Counted from the stretch's first letter, positions 7,291-16,655 are shown. The stretch: DNA of 46,525 nt from an uncultured Victivallales bacterium (GCA_934644965.1 CAKUDG010000027.1:1-46525); one strand, 5' to 3'. Translations and numbers: made by a program. The notes: generated from the letters alone by a model not told the origin.

Positions 7291-8688
7291 ATGAATATGG
7301 TGGAACAGAATCACAGGGAAACGGAGGCGGCGGGGGAACAGGAGAGGGAATCTCTTCCCGCCGCGGAATTGCTGACGGAAAAATCGCTTTCAGAGCAGAC
7401 GCTTTCAGAGCGGATCCGGGAGCACCGGATCCGGATTGCGGTCATCGGCCTGGGCTATGTGGGGCTTCCGCTGGCGGTGGAATTCGGGCGGAAATATGAT
7501 ACGGTCGGGTTCGATCTGAAGGAGGAGCGCCTTTCCCGGCTGCGGGAAGGGGAGGATACGACTCTGGAGGTGCCGCAAGAGGATCTGAAGAAAGCTGTCC
7601 GACTCCGTTTTTCAGGGAGGGAGGAGGATCTCCGCGGATGCGACTTCTACATCGTCACGGTGCCGACTCCGGTGGACTGTTACAACCGCCCGGACCTCGG
7701 ACCGCTTCTCCTTGCCAGCGAGACAGTAGGCAAAGTTCTGAAACGCGGTTCGGTCGTCGTGTACGAGAGCACGGTTTATCCCGGCTGTACGGAGGAGGAG
7801 TGCGTTCCCGTTCTGGAAAGGAACAGTTCCCTGCGCTTCAACCGGGATTTCTTCTGCGCCTACAGTCCGGAGCGGATCAACCCGGGAGACCGCAAACACC
7901 GTCTGACAAAGATTCTGAAAATCACTTCCGGCTCCACTCCGGAGACCGCCGATGCCGTCGATCTGCTCTACAACAGCATTCTCGAAGCCGGCACCTACCG
8001 TGCGAGTTGCATCAAGGTTGCGGAGGCGGCAAAGGTCATTGAAAACTCGCAGCGGGATCTGAATGTGGCCTTTGTGAACGAACTGGCGAAAATCTTCCAT
8101 CTGATCGGAATCGATACGCATGAGGTGCTTGAGGCGGCGGGAACGAAATGGAATTTCCTGCACTTCACCCCGGGACTGGTCGGAGGACACTGCATCGGGG
8201 TGGATCCCTATTATCTCACACACAAGGCCCAGGCGCTCGGGTATCTGCCGGAAGTCATCCTTGCAGGACGCAGAATGAATGACGGCATGGGAAGATATGT
8301 GGTCTATGAAGTCGTGCGTCTGATGATCAAAAAAGGAATCCGCGTGCTGGGATCCAGGGTGCTTCAGCTGGGAATCACCTTCAAGGAAAACTGTCCGGAC
8401 ATCCGCAACTCGAAAGCCGCGGATGTGGTCCGCGGCCTCCGGGAATTCGGCTGCGAAGTGGATGTCCGCGACCCGTGGGCTTCTCCGGAGGAACTCGAAC
8501 GCGTCAACGGATTCTCCTGCTCTGGAGATCTTTCCGCATTGCGTTATGAGGACTACAGCGCCGTCATCCTCGCCGTCGCCCATGACTGTTTCAGGGAACT
8601 GGATTATTCCCGATTCCCGAAGGACCGCTGCGTCCTCTTTGACATCAAGGGCATCCTGCCGAAAAACTTTGTGGATGGCAGGCTCTGA
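7291..8688 (+). CDS. UDP-N-acetyl-hexosamine 6-dehydrogenase (TviB/WbpA type)
   Basis: This 465-aa enzyme of the UDP-glucose/GDP-mannose dehydrogenase family would oxidise C6 of a UDP-sugar twice with NAD. The Rossmann motif IAVIGLGYVGLPLAVEFG starts near residue 50. TVPTPVDCYNRPDL and YESTVYPGCTEEECVPVL resemble TviB and WbpA, which use UDP-GlcNAc, more than UDP-glucose dehydrogenases. The catalytic Cys is in GLVGGHCIGVDPYYLT, and the C-terminal NAD domain includes GITFKENCPDIRNSK. About 45 N-terminal residues, rich in Glu and Ser, precede the core. The ATG at 7291 follows AAAGGAG (7281-7287). No other capsule or O-antigen genes are adjacent, so it stands alone here. Confidence 0.88.
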   Translation: MNMVEQNHRETEAAGEQERESLPAAELLTEKSLSEQTLSERIREHRIRIAVIGLGYVGLPLAVEFGRKYDTVGFDLKEERLSRLREGEDTTLEVPQEDLKKAVRLRFSGREEDLRGCDFYIVTVPTPVDCYNRPDLGPLLLASETVGKVLKRGSVVVYESTVYPGCTEEECVPVLERNSSLRFNRDFFCAYSPERINPGDRKHRLTKILKITSGSTPETADAVDLLYNSILEAGTYRASCIKVAEAAKVIENSQRDLNVAFVNELAKIFHLIGIDTHEVLEAAGTKWNFLHFTPGLVGGHCIGVDPYYLTHKAQALGYLPEVILAGRRMNDGMGRYVVYEVVRLMIKKGIRVLGSRVLQLGITFKENCPDIRNSKAADVVRGLREFGCEVDVRDPWASPEELERVNGFSCSGDLSALRYEDYSAVILAVAHDCFRELDYSRFPKDRCVLFDIKGILPKNFVDGRL

Positions 8689-8887
8689 AAAAAGACCGGA
8701 AGTGATTTCCCTTCCGTCCCCTCTGTTCCCTTTTTCAGTCCCTCTCCGCGCTGCCCAGCCCCGCCGGCAGACTCAGCCCCAGGAAAGAGAAAAACAATGG
8801 GGGGGGAAGGAACACAACAGGAGAACAGCCCCGTCCTCCTGAGTCGGAAGAACAGGAAGGAAAACGGAAAAAAGCGGAGAACGGAGA

Positions 8888-9361
8888 TTACAGTTCTGTT
8901 TCTTCCTGGAGAAGAGGGCGGAGTACGACTCCCGCTTCCTCCAGAATCGCCCGGGCTGTCGCATCAATGGAATAGCGTTCCAGATAAACCACCTCCCGGA
9001 TCCCGGCATTGATGATCATTTTGGCACAGATCAGACAGGGACTGAATGTCGTATACAAAATGGAGTCCTTGATCGCAATTCCGTGATAAGCGGCCTGAAC
9101 GATGGCATTTTCCTCCCCGTGGGAACAGATGCATTCCCCGAGATGCGTTCCGGAGGGAGCGGAAGATCCGCAGCGCGGACAGCCCCCCTCATCACAATTC
9201 CGGATTCCGCGCGGAGTGCCGTTGTACCCGGTGGAGATGATCCTCCTGTCCTTCACAATCACCGCGGCGACCTGACGCCGGGAACAGTTGCTCCGAAGAG
9301 CGACGACCTTGGCTATTTCCATAAAGTAGGCGTCCCAGTCCGGCCGTTTCCGTTTCTCCAT
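8888..9361 (-). CDS. dCMP/cytidine deaminase family protein (ComEB-like)
   Basis: The 157-aa protein matches deoxycytidylate deaminases, which make dUMP for thymidylate synthesis. Zinc-binding and catalytic residues are visible as CSHGEENAIVQAA (His and proton-shuttle Glu) and SPCLICAKMI (two Cys). The insert GTPRGIRNCDEGGCPRC is usual for the dCMP deaminase branch. It is the last gene of a minus-strand run after hom and ask, with about 165 bp in between, so it may have its own promoter. The 198 bp beyond its stop is a convergent gap with only a weak hairpin. Confidence 0.9.
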   Translation of the reverse strand: MEKRKRPDWDAYFMEIAKVVALRSNCSRRQVAAVIVKDRRIISTGYNGTPRGIRNCDEGGCPRCGSSAPSGTHLGECICSHGEENAIVQAAYHGIAIKDSILYTTFSPCLICAKMIINAGIREVVYLERYSIDATARAILEEAGVVLRPLLQEETEL

Positions 9362-9526
9362 GGCAAAGCTCTCTTTCTCTCTTCTGATTCAGTGTTCCAG
9401 TTTTTTCCGGCGCGGCTCCGGCACCAGCCGGTGCTTTCTGCAGATCTTCAAAGGGCGTTTTTTCTCTCGGAAGAAGCGCGTCAGGTGCATCCCGGGGGAT
9501 TCCGACTCACCACACAGGCTCCGTAC

Positions 9527-10927
9527 TCACTCGACAAATTCGCGGTGGAGCACAACCTGGGCATCCTTGAAGGCATCCCGCTCCACGACGAACTGAATAT
9601 TGACCTGTCTCAAAGTCTGATCCAGCGCCAGGACGTTGATTTCTGCGTCGAAGAGGGCCTTTGCCGCCCGTGCGAGGAAACCGGGGATCCGCATGTTGGT
9701 TCCGATCACGGAGACGATGCCGACCTTCACCGTGCGCACTTCCGCATTCGGGAAATCCCTGCGGATGGACTCGATGCAGGAATCCAGCTGCTTGGCCTTT
9801 TCCGGGACGAAATGGGTAATGGTGTTGGCGTTGGTGGTTTTGGCGATGTAGTTGATATGGGAATCGGCGAGATGACGCGTGAGACGGTAGTCGTAACCGT
9901 CCTCTCCGACCATTTCCGGATCATAGACTTCAATGCCGATGAGATCGTTTCTTCCGCAGATCATTTCGACTCTCGGATGCGGGGAGACGTAGTCCCTGCT
10001 GATCAGTGTGCCGGGATGGGAGGGATCAAAAGCGTTTTTGACGCGGATCGGGATATCTTTGTATTCCATTTCCTTGGCGGCCTTGGAATGGATGGCTTCC
10101 ATGCCCATGTCGGAAAGCTGGTCTGCGATGTCGAAATTGGTATTGCCGATCACCTGGACCTTGTCGACACCCATAAGTTTGGGATCGCCGGTGGAGAGAT
10201 GGAATTCCTTGTGGATGATGCCTTCGGCGGCTTCCGTCAGGACGGCGATTTTGCTGAAGGTGATTTCGCTGTATCCGCGGTCGAAACGCTTCATGATTCC
10301 GGAATCGAACTTCACGTATCCGGTGACAATGGGCAGTTCCGTGCTGACGTCGACATCCCGGAAGGCTTCCAGAATGGCCTGGTCAAGCGTCAGGCTCTTC
10401 ATGGACTTCCATCCGGAAAGATCGATGAAGCGCGCATTGACGCCGTGCGCGCGAAGGATCTGGGTGGAATTGTAGGCGCTGTGGACTTCACCGACTGCGG
10501 CAAGGAATTCACGCGTGGCAGGCAGATAGTCCTCCGGGCGGAAATGACCGAAGGTGCGCAGATTCATGATGTTTTCGAGACAGGCGCCGATACCGTCGAT
10601 GCGTCGGCTGATGAATGCGTCGGCTTCCGCGGCGTCGAGTCCGATATCGGAAAAGCCGTGGTTGATCTCGAACATTTTTTCACGGACGCGTTCGAGGGCG
10701 GTCGTCCATTCTCCGCTGTCACGGGCGATGTAGCCGTAGACGCCGGGCGCGCCGGTTTTCTTGTCCTCCAGCAGCAGATTGGTGATGCCGCCGTAAGCGG
10801 ACACGACAAAAATCCTGTTGTAAAGTTCGGGACCACGGCGGGAGCCGATGATCACGTTGTTCATGACTTCTCCGAAGCGGGACATGGAAGTGCCGCCGAT
10901 CTTTTCCACGGTGTGATTGCCCGACAT
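9527..10927 (-). CDS. Aspartate kinase, Ask_Ect-like subtype
   Basis: Aspartate kinase phosphorylates aspartate as the first step to threonine, methionine, lysine and the wall precursor diaminopimelate. The protein (466 aa) begins with TVEKIGGTSMSRF instead of the common VxKFGGTS; this form is known from the ectoine-linked aspartate kinases. Further signs are the catalytic-domain region GYVKFDSGIMKRFDRGYSE, DPKLMGVDKVQVI, and C-terminal ACT-type segments (VGIVSVIGTNMRIPGFLARA). No ectoine genes are nearby. Its ATG lies one base after the hom stop (TGAAATG), with GAGGAT as Shine-Dalgarno, so the two are translated together. Confidence 0.92.
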   Translation of the reverse strand: MSGNHTVEKIGGTSMSRFGEVMNNVIIGSRRGPELYNRIFVVSAYGGITNLLLEDKKTGAPGVYGYIARDSGEWTTALERVREKMFEINHGFSDIGLDAAEADAFISRRIDGIGACLENIMNLRTFGHFRPEDYLPATREFLAAVGEVHSAYNSTQILRAHGVNARFIDLSGWKSMKSLTLDQAILEAFRDVDVSTELPIVTGYVKFDSGIMKRFDRGYSEITFSKIAVLTEAAEGIIHKEFHLSTGDPKLMGVDKVQVIGNTNFDIADQLSDMGMEAIHSKAAKEMEYKDIPIRVKNAFDPSHPGTLISRDYVSPHPRVEMICGRNDLIGIEVYDPEMVGEDGYDYRLTRHLADSHINYIAKTTNANTITHFVPEKAKQLDSCIESIRRDFPNAEVRTVKVGIVSVIGTNMRIPGFLARAAKALFDAEINVLALDQTLRQVNIQFVVERDAFKDAQVVLHREFVE

Positions 10928-10928
10928 T

Positions 10929-12230
10929 TCAGATATCCTCTATTCTGATCAGTTTGACATTGTCTTTGACTTCCGGGAACTTTTCGATTTCCGCCGTCGC
11001 CTCGCGCACATGGCTTTCCTTTGCCAGATGCGAAAGAATGATAATGGAAACCATTCCTTCGGAGTTTTCCCCGTTCCCACGCTGCATCAGACTGGAATTG
11101 CTGATGCCGTAACTGCTGAGAAGCGTGGCGATTTTCCCGAGAACACCTGGTTTGTCCTCGACTTCAATCCGAATGTAATACCGGGTCATCACATCGCTCA
11201 TCGGCACGAGGTTGCTGTACTGGGCGCCTTCGCGGAAGGAGGCGATCCTGCGGGAGGAGTCTCCGGCAAGATTCAGCGCGACATCCACAATATCCGAAAC
11301 CACCGCGCTGGCCGTGGCTTCCCTTCCCGCACCGCGTCCGTAGAAGAGCGTATCGCCCACATAGTCGCCCTGAACCATGACTCCGTTGAAGACATCGCTG
11401 ATTCCTCCGATAGGGCTGGCCGCGGGAACAAGAGCAGGATGCACCCGGATTTCCACCCGTCCGTCGTCCTCCTCCTGCTTGATGATGGCCAGAAGCTTGA
11501 TCTTGTAGCCGAGTTCCTGCGCATAATGAATTTCCGAGAGCGATACATGACGGATGCCTTCCACAAATACGGCGGAAGTGCCGAACCATTCCCCGTAGGC
11601 GAGAGAAGCGAGAATGGCGGCCTTGTGCGCGGTGTCGAATCCGTCGATATCGAGAGAGGGATTGGCCTCGGCGTAACCGAGACGCTGGGCGTCGGCAAGG
11701 ACTTCCTGGAAACCGAGGTTTTCCCGTTCCATGCGCGTCAGGATGTAATTGCACGTCCCGTTGAGGATCCCGTAGATTTTCCGGATCCGGTTCCCGACAA
11801 AGGATTCCCGGAGGCTCTTGATGATCGGGATTCCCCCGCCCACGCTGGCTTCATAATAGATTTCGCTGCCATGGGCTTCGGCGACCTGGAAGAGTTCCTT
11901 CCCGTAGTCTGCGAGAAGGGCCTTGTTCGCGGTGACAACAGGTTTGCCGCGTCTGAGGGCTTCCAGAATGAATTCTCTGGATTTCGTTGTTCCTCCGATG
12001 AGCTCCACGATGATGTCGCAGGAATCCAGCAGTTCGGCGACGCTGGTGGTCAGGATGCCGGGAGGGACAGAAACTCCGCGGTCCGTCGTAATGTCGAGAT
12101 CCGCGATTTTATGGAGCACGGGCTTCATCCCGCAGCGTTTTGCGATGACTCCGGCATTCTTCAGCAGGCAGGATGCCACTCCCGCGCCGACCGTGCCGAA
12201 TCCGATAATACCCACTTTGAGTTCAATCAC
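10929..12230 (-). CDS. hom: Homoserine dehydrogenase with C-terminal ACT domain
   Basis: The 433-aa enzyme reduces aspartate semialdehyde to homoserine. The NAD(P) motif GIIGFGTVGAGVASCLLKNAG is at the N-terminus; the catalytic domain includes GGGIPIIKSLRESF, NGTCNYIL and NPSLDIDGFDTAHKAAILA. The last 80 residues are an ACT domain (YIRIEVEDKPGVLGKIATLL) that usually binds threonine for feedback inhibition. The start is GTG at 12230, preceded by AAGGAG about 10 nt away. It leads a hom-ask unit; having hom first and kinase second with one base between suggests balanced flux control. Confidence 0.95.
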   Translation of the reverse strand: MIELKVGIIGFGTVGAGVASCLLKNAGVIAKRCGMKPVLHKIADLDITTDRGVSVPPGILTTSVAELLDSCDIIVELIGGTTKSREFILEALRRGKPVVTANKALLADYGKELFQVAEAHGSEIYYEASVGGGIPIIKSLRESFVGNRIRKIYGILNGTCNYILTRMERENLGFQEVLADAQRLGYAEANPSLDIDGFDTAHKAAILASLAYGEWFGTSAVFVEGIRHVSLSEIHYAQELGYKIKLLAIIKQEEDDGRVEIRVHPALVPAASPIGGISDVFNGVMVQGDYVGDTLFYGRGAGREATASAVVSDIVDVALNLAGDSSRRIASFREGAQYSNLVPMSDVMTRYYIRIEVEDKPGVLGKIATLLSSYGISNSSLMQRGNGENSEGMVSIIILSHLAKESHVREATAEIEKFPEVKDNVKLIRIEDI

Positions 12231-12401
12231 GAAGATCTTCTCCTTACGTCAAAAAAACAGCTTTCGTTCCGCACCTTTATCTTTACAGCGTCTGGACCGG
12301 AATTCATTTAAAAGGAGATAATATACAGCCAGTCTCTGAAAATAAAAATGTTTTTCTCCGATCTTTGCGGAGCTTTTTTCAGGAAAAGGGCGGATGCGGG
12401 G
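12231..12401. other. Intergenic region between divergent hom and purM
   Basis: This part holds no gene. On the minus strand TATATT (12325-12320) is a possible -10 box for hom, with only a poor -35. A short CTCCG/CGGAG hairpin followed by CTTTTTT lies at about 12356-12383 on the plus strand, with no gene upstream for it to terminate. Confidence 0.3.
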
Positions 12402-12430
12402 TTTCCCTTTCCGGGAAAAAGGTGTATAGT
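12402..12430 (+). promoter_or_regulatory. Possible purM promoter
   Basis: A weak -35 (TTTCCC, 12402-12407), 17-bp spacer and good -10 TATAGT (12425-12430) precede purM. It would give a leader of about 100 nt. A hairpin GACCGAC/GTCGGTC at 12446-12465 lies in that leader. Confidence 0.35.
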
Positions 12431-12445
12431 ACCGGGAAGAACCTT

Positions 12446-12465
12446 GACCGACGGAAATGTCGGTC
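12446..12465 (+). other. Leader hairpin upstream of purM
   Basis: GACCGAC (12446-12452) pairs with GTCGGTC (12459-12465) around the loop GGAAAT. Weaker pairing of ACC with GGT extends it. It could be an operator or an RNA element; no purine riboswitch core is recognisable. Confidence 0.35.
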
Positions 12466-12536
12466 CGGGTCATCAATAGCATTCATTTTTCATCGTCGTC
12501 AACTTTACTATATTTATATTTTTGGAGACCACCCCA

Positions 12537-13580
12537 GTGAACAATCAGCATTCCACCTACAAGGAAGCCGGAGTCGACATCGATCTGGCAACGGAACTTC
12601 TCGGGCGCGTGAAAGCAAAACTCGCTTCGGCGAAACGGCCTGAAATGCTCGCACCCATCGGAGGATTCGGCGGACTTTTCCAGCTGGATCTTTCCAGATT
12701 CAAGGAGCCGGTGCTTGTCTCCAGCATCGACGGAGTCGGAACCAAACTGATGGTGGCGGCTCTCATGCAGAAATATGACAGCGTCGGGCACGACATTGTC
12801 AACCACTGTGTCAACGACATTGCCGTGCAGGGGGCGGAACCCATTTATTTCCTCGACTATATCGGAATCGGAAAACTGCGCAGCCCGCTCTATGAGGACG
12901 TCCTCTGCGGAATCGCGGACGCATGTAGGGCGGTGAACTGCGCCGTCCTCGGGGGAGAAACGGCCGAAATGCCCGGCATGTACGGAAATGATTTCGACCT
13001 GGTGGGAGTCATCACCGGAGTCGTCGAAAAATCGAAACTGATCACGGGGGAACGCATCCGCCCGGGACACACGGCAATCGGACTGGCTTCCAACGGCCTG
13101 CATACCAATGGATTCAGTCTGGCAAGACGCGTGCTCTTCCACAGCCGGGACTATTCCGTCGACACGGAATTGAAAGAACTCAACGGTGAAACCATCGGCG
13201 AAGCACTGCTCAAGCCTCACACCTGTTACTGGCCGGCAATCAAGGCGGTCATGGATGCGGGCGTGCCGCTGGACGGAATCGCGCACATCACAGGAGGAGG
13301 ACTCATCGACAATGTCCCGAGAATTCTCCCCGGAGATGTGAATGCAGTTTTCCGCAAGAAGGAGATCCCGGAACCTCCTCCGATTTTCCGTCTGATCGTG
13401 GAAGAAGGGGGCATCAGCGATGAAGAAGCATATCGGGTGTTCAACATGGGGGTCGGCATGGTCTGGTTTGTGGCTCCGGAATTTGCGGAGAAGTGTCTGG
13501 AGCTGGCCGGAAATCTCGGTTTCAGAGCGTTTGTGTTCGGAGAGGTGACGAAAGGGGAGCGCAAATCTCTGATCGTCTGA
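12537..13580 (+). CDS. purM: Phosphoribosylformylglycinamidine cyclo-ligase (AIR synthetase)
   Basis: PurM closes the imidazole ring of FGAM with ATP in de novo purine synthesis. Recognisable motifs are YKEAGVDID at the N-terminus, SSIDGVGTKLMVA, GHDIVNHCVNDI, the nucleotide-site loop VLGGETAEMPGMY and ITGGGLIDNVPRI. I chose GTG at 12537 (347 aa): TTTGGAG (12521-12527) sits about 9 nt upstream as the Shine-Dalgarno, while the earlier TTG at 12522 lies inside that site. Length fits the family. The permease gene follows by 60 bp. Confidence 0.95.
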   Translation: MNNQHSTYKEAGVDIDLATELLGRVKAKLASAKRPEMLAPIGGFGGLFQLDLSRFKEPVLVSSIDGVGTKLMVAALMQKYDSVGHDIVNHCVNDIAVQGAEPIYFLDYIGIGKLRSPLYEDVLCGIADACRAVNCAVLGGETAEMPGMYGNDFDLVGVITGVVEKSKLITGERIRPGHTAIGLASNGLHTNGFSLARRVLFHSRDYSVDTELKELNGETIGEALLKPHTCYWPAIKAVMDAGVPLDGIAHITGGGLIDNVPRILPGDVNAVFRKKEIPEPPPIFRLIVEEGGISDEEAYRVFNMGVGMVWFVAPEFAEKCLELAGNLGFRAFVFGEVTKGERKSLIV

Positions 13581-13640
13581 CAGGACTGGTGAAAAAACAG
13601 GGGCATGACTTCAAAAGGAATCTCTCCCGGGAGGAACTGA

Positions 13641-15911
13641 ATGGGATTCGGGGACAGGCTGGCATTGTTGTTCCGTGGAAAAAAAACCGGAATGCTGACG
13701 GATTCCGCAGCATTCTTTTTTGAACGCTTCCCGGATCTCCCGAAGGCGCAGACTCTTGCCCTGCTCTGCTTTGCACTCCGGGAATTCGGCGGATCATCGC
13801 CTGGACCGGAGGATCTTTACGCGCTCCGCCTTCTTCTTTCCAGGACTTTGCCTGATGCGGAGATCGACGGAATCCTCGAACGTGTGCTGGTCTCCTCCGA
13901 TTCCTTCTCCGAAGCGCTGGCCGCCGCGGAAACATTGAAGACCTCCGCCCAGAGGGAGGCGCGGATAGCGCTGGCCGGGAAAATGCTCTCCTTCTACACC
14001 GCAACGCTTTCTCTTTCCCCGGCGCAGAAGAAAACTTTTTCCGATTTATGTTCCGCAATGGGTTTTTCCGGAAAATTCATCGAGGAAACTCTCGCTTTCG
14101 ACTCCGACAACAGAGAGAAGAGGGAAAAGGTTCTCAATTCCGGAGCCGGTCTTGCAGTCGCTTTGGTGGTGATTTTGGTTTTCATTCTGGCGGCGACGTA
14201 TTTGAAATCGGTGTTTTTCGGATTCATCCTGGCGTATCTCTGTCTTCCGCTGGAGAAATTCTTTGAGAACCGGGTGTTCCGCAACCGTTTTGTAATCCGG
14301 ATCTCCGCGCTGATTGAGAAGATGATGTCTCCGGTTTACCGTCTCAGGGAGAAGCTTTCCCGGGGATATGGGGGAAAGAACCGTTCGCAGTCGGAAACCC
14401 GCCGGAAAATGAAGGAGTCGCTGGTGCTGAAATCTTCCGTGGCAACGGTAATTTCCATTTTCCTTTGCCTAATCCTTCTTCTGGGAGTAATTTCCTTCAT
14501 TCTGGTCCCGAAGGCGATGGATGTCAGCCGCAACATCAATGAGTGGGCGAAAAACAATGAATTTCTCCGGAAGACGGAAGCCGTTGTGGAGCGTTTCATC
14601 AAGACCCGTTCCGGCGGAGGAGCTCTTTCCCCGGGGACCCCGTCGCGTAAAAACGCCTCCCGGACCGCCGGAGGCGGAATCCGCATGGGGGAAATGCCTG
14701 CAGGGACGGGGGATGTTTTCGGATCCGCCTCTGCCACCGCTGCCGGATTCTCCACCTCTCCGGCAACGGACATTCAAACGGGGCCGGAAAGACAACCTCG
14801 CCTGGAAAGCAGTGCGGCGGAAACGCCTGAAACATTGCCGGAGACGGCGGAAAACTCCATGCCGTCGCCCTCATCCTCTGCGGATGCAGCATTGCCCTCC
14901 GGGAATGAAAAGGCGAAGTTTCAGGCGTTCCAAACAGGAGAAGTAGGGCCGCTGGCGGCGAAGGAGGAGGAGGAGGAGGAACCGGTAACTGAGAATGCTT
15001 CACAAACGGATCTGTCCACGGCGGAATCGGATCCGGGAGAGGAACTTGCCTTCCGCCTTTTCACCCGGGAGAACTGGGCGGGGCTTTTTGAATGGCTCCG
15101 GCAGACGGGACGGCGGTATTTTTCAGAAAATCTGCTGGATGCGGCGTCCCTGATTTTTTCCAACGGGAAAGGGCTTCTCTCCGGCATTTTTTCGACTGCC
15201 GGCTCCATCGGATCGTTTCTCTTTGACGCCCTTCTGGGCATTTTCTTCTTTTTCTTCTTTCTTCAGAAGCTGGCCCTGTTCAGTGATGCGGGCCCCACCG
15301 CAGGGAAGAGGGGAAGGAACAGCAAGGACAACAGTGTGGGGACCTGGGTGGTGAAGGGAATTTTCGATTCCGGCTGGATGCCCGATGCGAAACAGTCCTC
15401 CCGCGATGAAGCGGCGGAAATCATCGACCGGATCTCACTGATGTTCAATCGCTGGCTCAAGGGATACTTTTCGATCATCATCATAGAGACGATTCTATAT
15501 TCCGTTTTCTTTGCGCTGTTTGCGGTCCCCCATTTTCCGATTCTGGCAGTGATTGCGGGATGCACGATTCTGCTGCCGTTCATCGGGCCGATTGTCAGTT
15601 TTGTCCTGACGGCGGCGGTTTGCATTGCGCTGCTCGAATCGACGCATCTGATGACGGCTCTGATCGGAATTTCCCTGACCTATCTCATCATCAATGGAAT
15701 CCTGGAGCAGCTTCTTTTCTATCCTTCGCTCGTGGGGGAGGCCATCGGGCTGACGACGCTGGAGACGATCATCGTCGTCCTGATCGGCGCTCTCTGCGCA
15801 GGAATTACGGGGATGATCTTTGCCGTGCCTGCGGCGGCCGTCCTGAAATTTCTGGTCCCGAAAATCTACCGCATCTGGATTCCGAAAAAGGAGGAGCCGC
15901 GCAGATCATAA
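13641..15911 (+). CDS. AI-2E/PerM family permease with extra N-terminal domain and long insert
   Basis: The family core is clear: paired membrane helices (about residues 168-200 and 272-297), NRWLKGYFSIIIIETILYS, FPILAVIAGCTILLPFIGPI and the closing EAIGLTTLETIIVVLIGALCAG region. Family members export small molecules or act as Na+/H+ antiporters; the substrate here cannot be told. At 756 aa it is about twice the usual 350. About 165 soluble residues precede the first helix, with an all-helical pattern (RTLPDAEIDGILERVL, LSPAQKKTFSDLCSAMGFS) that resembles TerB-like domains. Between helices a Pro/Ser/Glu-rich stretch of about 150 residues (about 325-475) looks disordered. GGGAGGAAC precedes the ATG at 13641. 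Confidence 0.85.
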   Translation: MGFGDRLALLFRGKKTGMLTDSAAFFFERFPDLPKAQTLALLCFALREFGGSSPGPEDLYALRLLLSRTLPDAEIDGILERVLVSSDSFSEALAAAETLKTSAQREARIALAGKMLSFYTATLSLSPAQKKTFSDLCSAMGFSGKFIEETLAFDSDNREKREKVLNSGAGLAVALVVILVFILAATYLKSVFFGFILAYLCLPLEKFFENRVFRNRFVIRISALIEKMMSPVYRLREKLSRGYGGKNRSQSETRRKMKESLVLKSSVATVISIFLCLILLLGVISFILVPKAMDVSRNINEWAKNNEFLRKTEAVVERFIKTRSGGGALSPGTPSRKNASRTAGGGIRMGEMPAGTGDVFGSASATAAGFSTSPATDIQTGPERQPRLESSAAETPETLPETAENSMPSPSSSADAALPSGNEKAKFQAFQTGEVGPLAAKEEEEEEPVTENASQTDLSTAESDPGEELAFRLFTRENWAGLFEWLRQTGRRYFSENLLDAASLIFSNGKGLLSGIFSTAGSIGSFLFDALLGIFFFFFFLQKLALFSDAGPTAGKRGRNSKDNSVGTWVVKGIFDSGWMPDAKQSSRDEAAEIIDRISLMFNRWLKGYFSIIIIETILYSVFFALFAVPHFPILAVIAGCTILLPFIGPIVSFVLTAAVCIALLESTHLMTALIGISLTYLIINGILEQLLFYPSLVGEAIGLTTLETIIVVLIGALCAGITGMIFAVPAAAVLKFLVPKIYRIWIPKKEEPRRS

Positions 15912-16042
15912 GAGGCGGCGGCCGTCTGCCGGACCCTGTGCGCGTGTTGTGTCTCCATTCTTTCCCTGCGGGTTCCTGCTCCGGTTTCGGGGTGCCGATG
16001 GTCCGCCCTTCCGCCTTTCCCCCTTCCGGTTCCCTGCGGCAT

Positions 16043-16071
16043 TTGACTTCTTCAGCTTCCGGTGATATCTT
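16043..16071 (+). promoter_or_regulatory. Promoter of the Cys-rich protein gene
   Basis: TTGACT (16043-16048), a 17-bp spacer and TATCTT (16066-16071) form a good sigma70-type promoter about 90 bp before the Cys-rich ORF. Confidence 0.6.
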
Positions 16072-16162
16072 TTACAGCCGGAATACAAGACGGCAGAACT
16101 GCTGTTCCTTCTTTCCGGCATTCCGCACAGAACACAATGAGATCAAGCAGAAAGGATGGCGT

Positions 16163-16504
16163 ATGTTCAGAAACCTGTCCGCGGCATTGGGAATGGCCGC
16201 AATGTTCTTACTTTTTTTCACCGCACCTGTTCTTCTGGCGCACAATCATCATGGAGGATCGAAAAACTGCCGTCAGAAAGCATCGGAAACGGTCTTGCCC
16301 GCATCTTCCGCCACAGGCAGTACTGTTTGTAAATCAGTGAAAAGCGGAGATTCCTCCTGCAATGTGAATTCTCATTCCTCCTGTGATTTTTCTGCGGCAT
16401 GTTGCAAGGAGAAGAAATGCTCTTCCGTGCAGAACTGCCTTTGTGACGGGAAGGCGGAATGCCGGAAAGTCACTTCTTCCCGGACGAAGAAAAACGGAAA
16501 TTGA
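16163..16504 (+). CDS. Small secreted Cys-rich protein of unknown function
   Basis: This 113-aa protein starts with a clear signal peptide (ALGMAAMFLLFFTAPVLLA) followed by HNHHGGSKNC. The mature part of about 85 residues holds ten cysteines, including SAACCKEKKC and QNCLCDG, and is rich in Ser and Lys. Many cysteines and the His cluster suggest metal binding or a disulfide-stabilised surface peptide; I recognise no family. AGGA lies 7 nt before the ATG at 16163, and the gene has its own promoter, which supports that it is real. Confidence 0.65.
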   Translation: MFRNLSAALGMAAMFLLFFTAPVLLAHNHHGGSKNCRQKASETVLPASSATGSTVCKSVKSGDSSCNVNSHSSCDFSAACCKEKKCSSVQNCLCDGKAECRKVTSSRTKKNGN

Positions 16505-16655
16505 TCGGCGGTGTCTGCCTCCCCGGCGGAGTGCAGAAACGAGATCACCCTTCTCCTCATGTTTTTGTTTTCCCGGTGAAATATACAAGGAATGCACGGG
16601 AAAAAATCAATCCAGCTGACTCCTGTCTTCCGGGAGTCAATGTTTGCCGCGGGAA

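Noticed and set aside
9083..10948. A 621-codon plus-strand open frame antisense to ask and the deaminase
   Set aside because: Though longer than the real genes it spans two known genes and a gap, and shows no recognisable domain; long antisense frames arise from the codon bias here.
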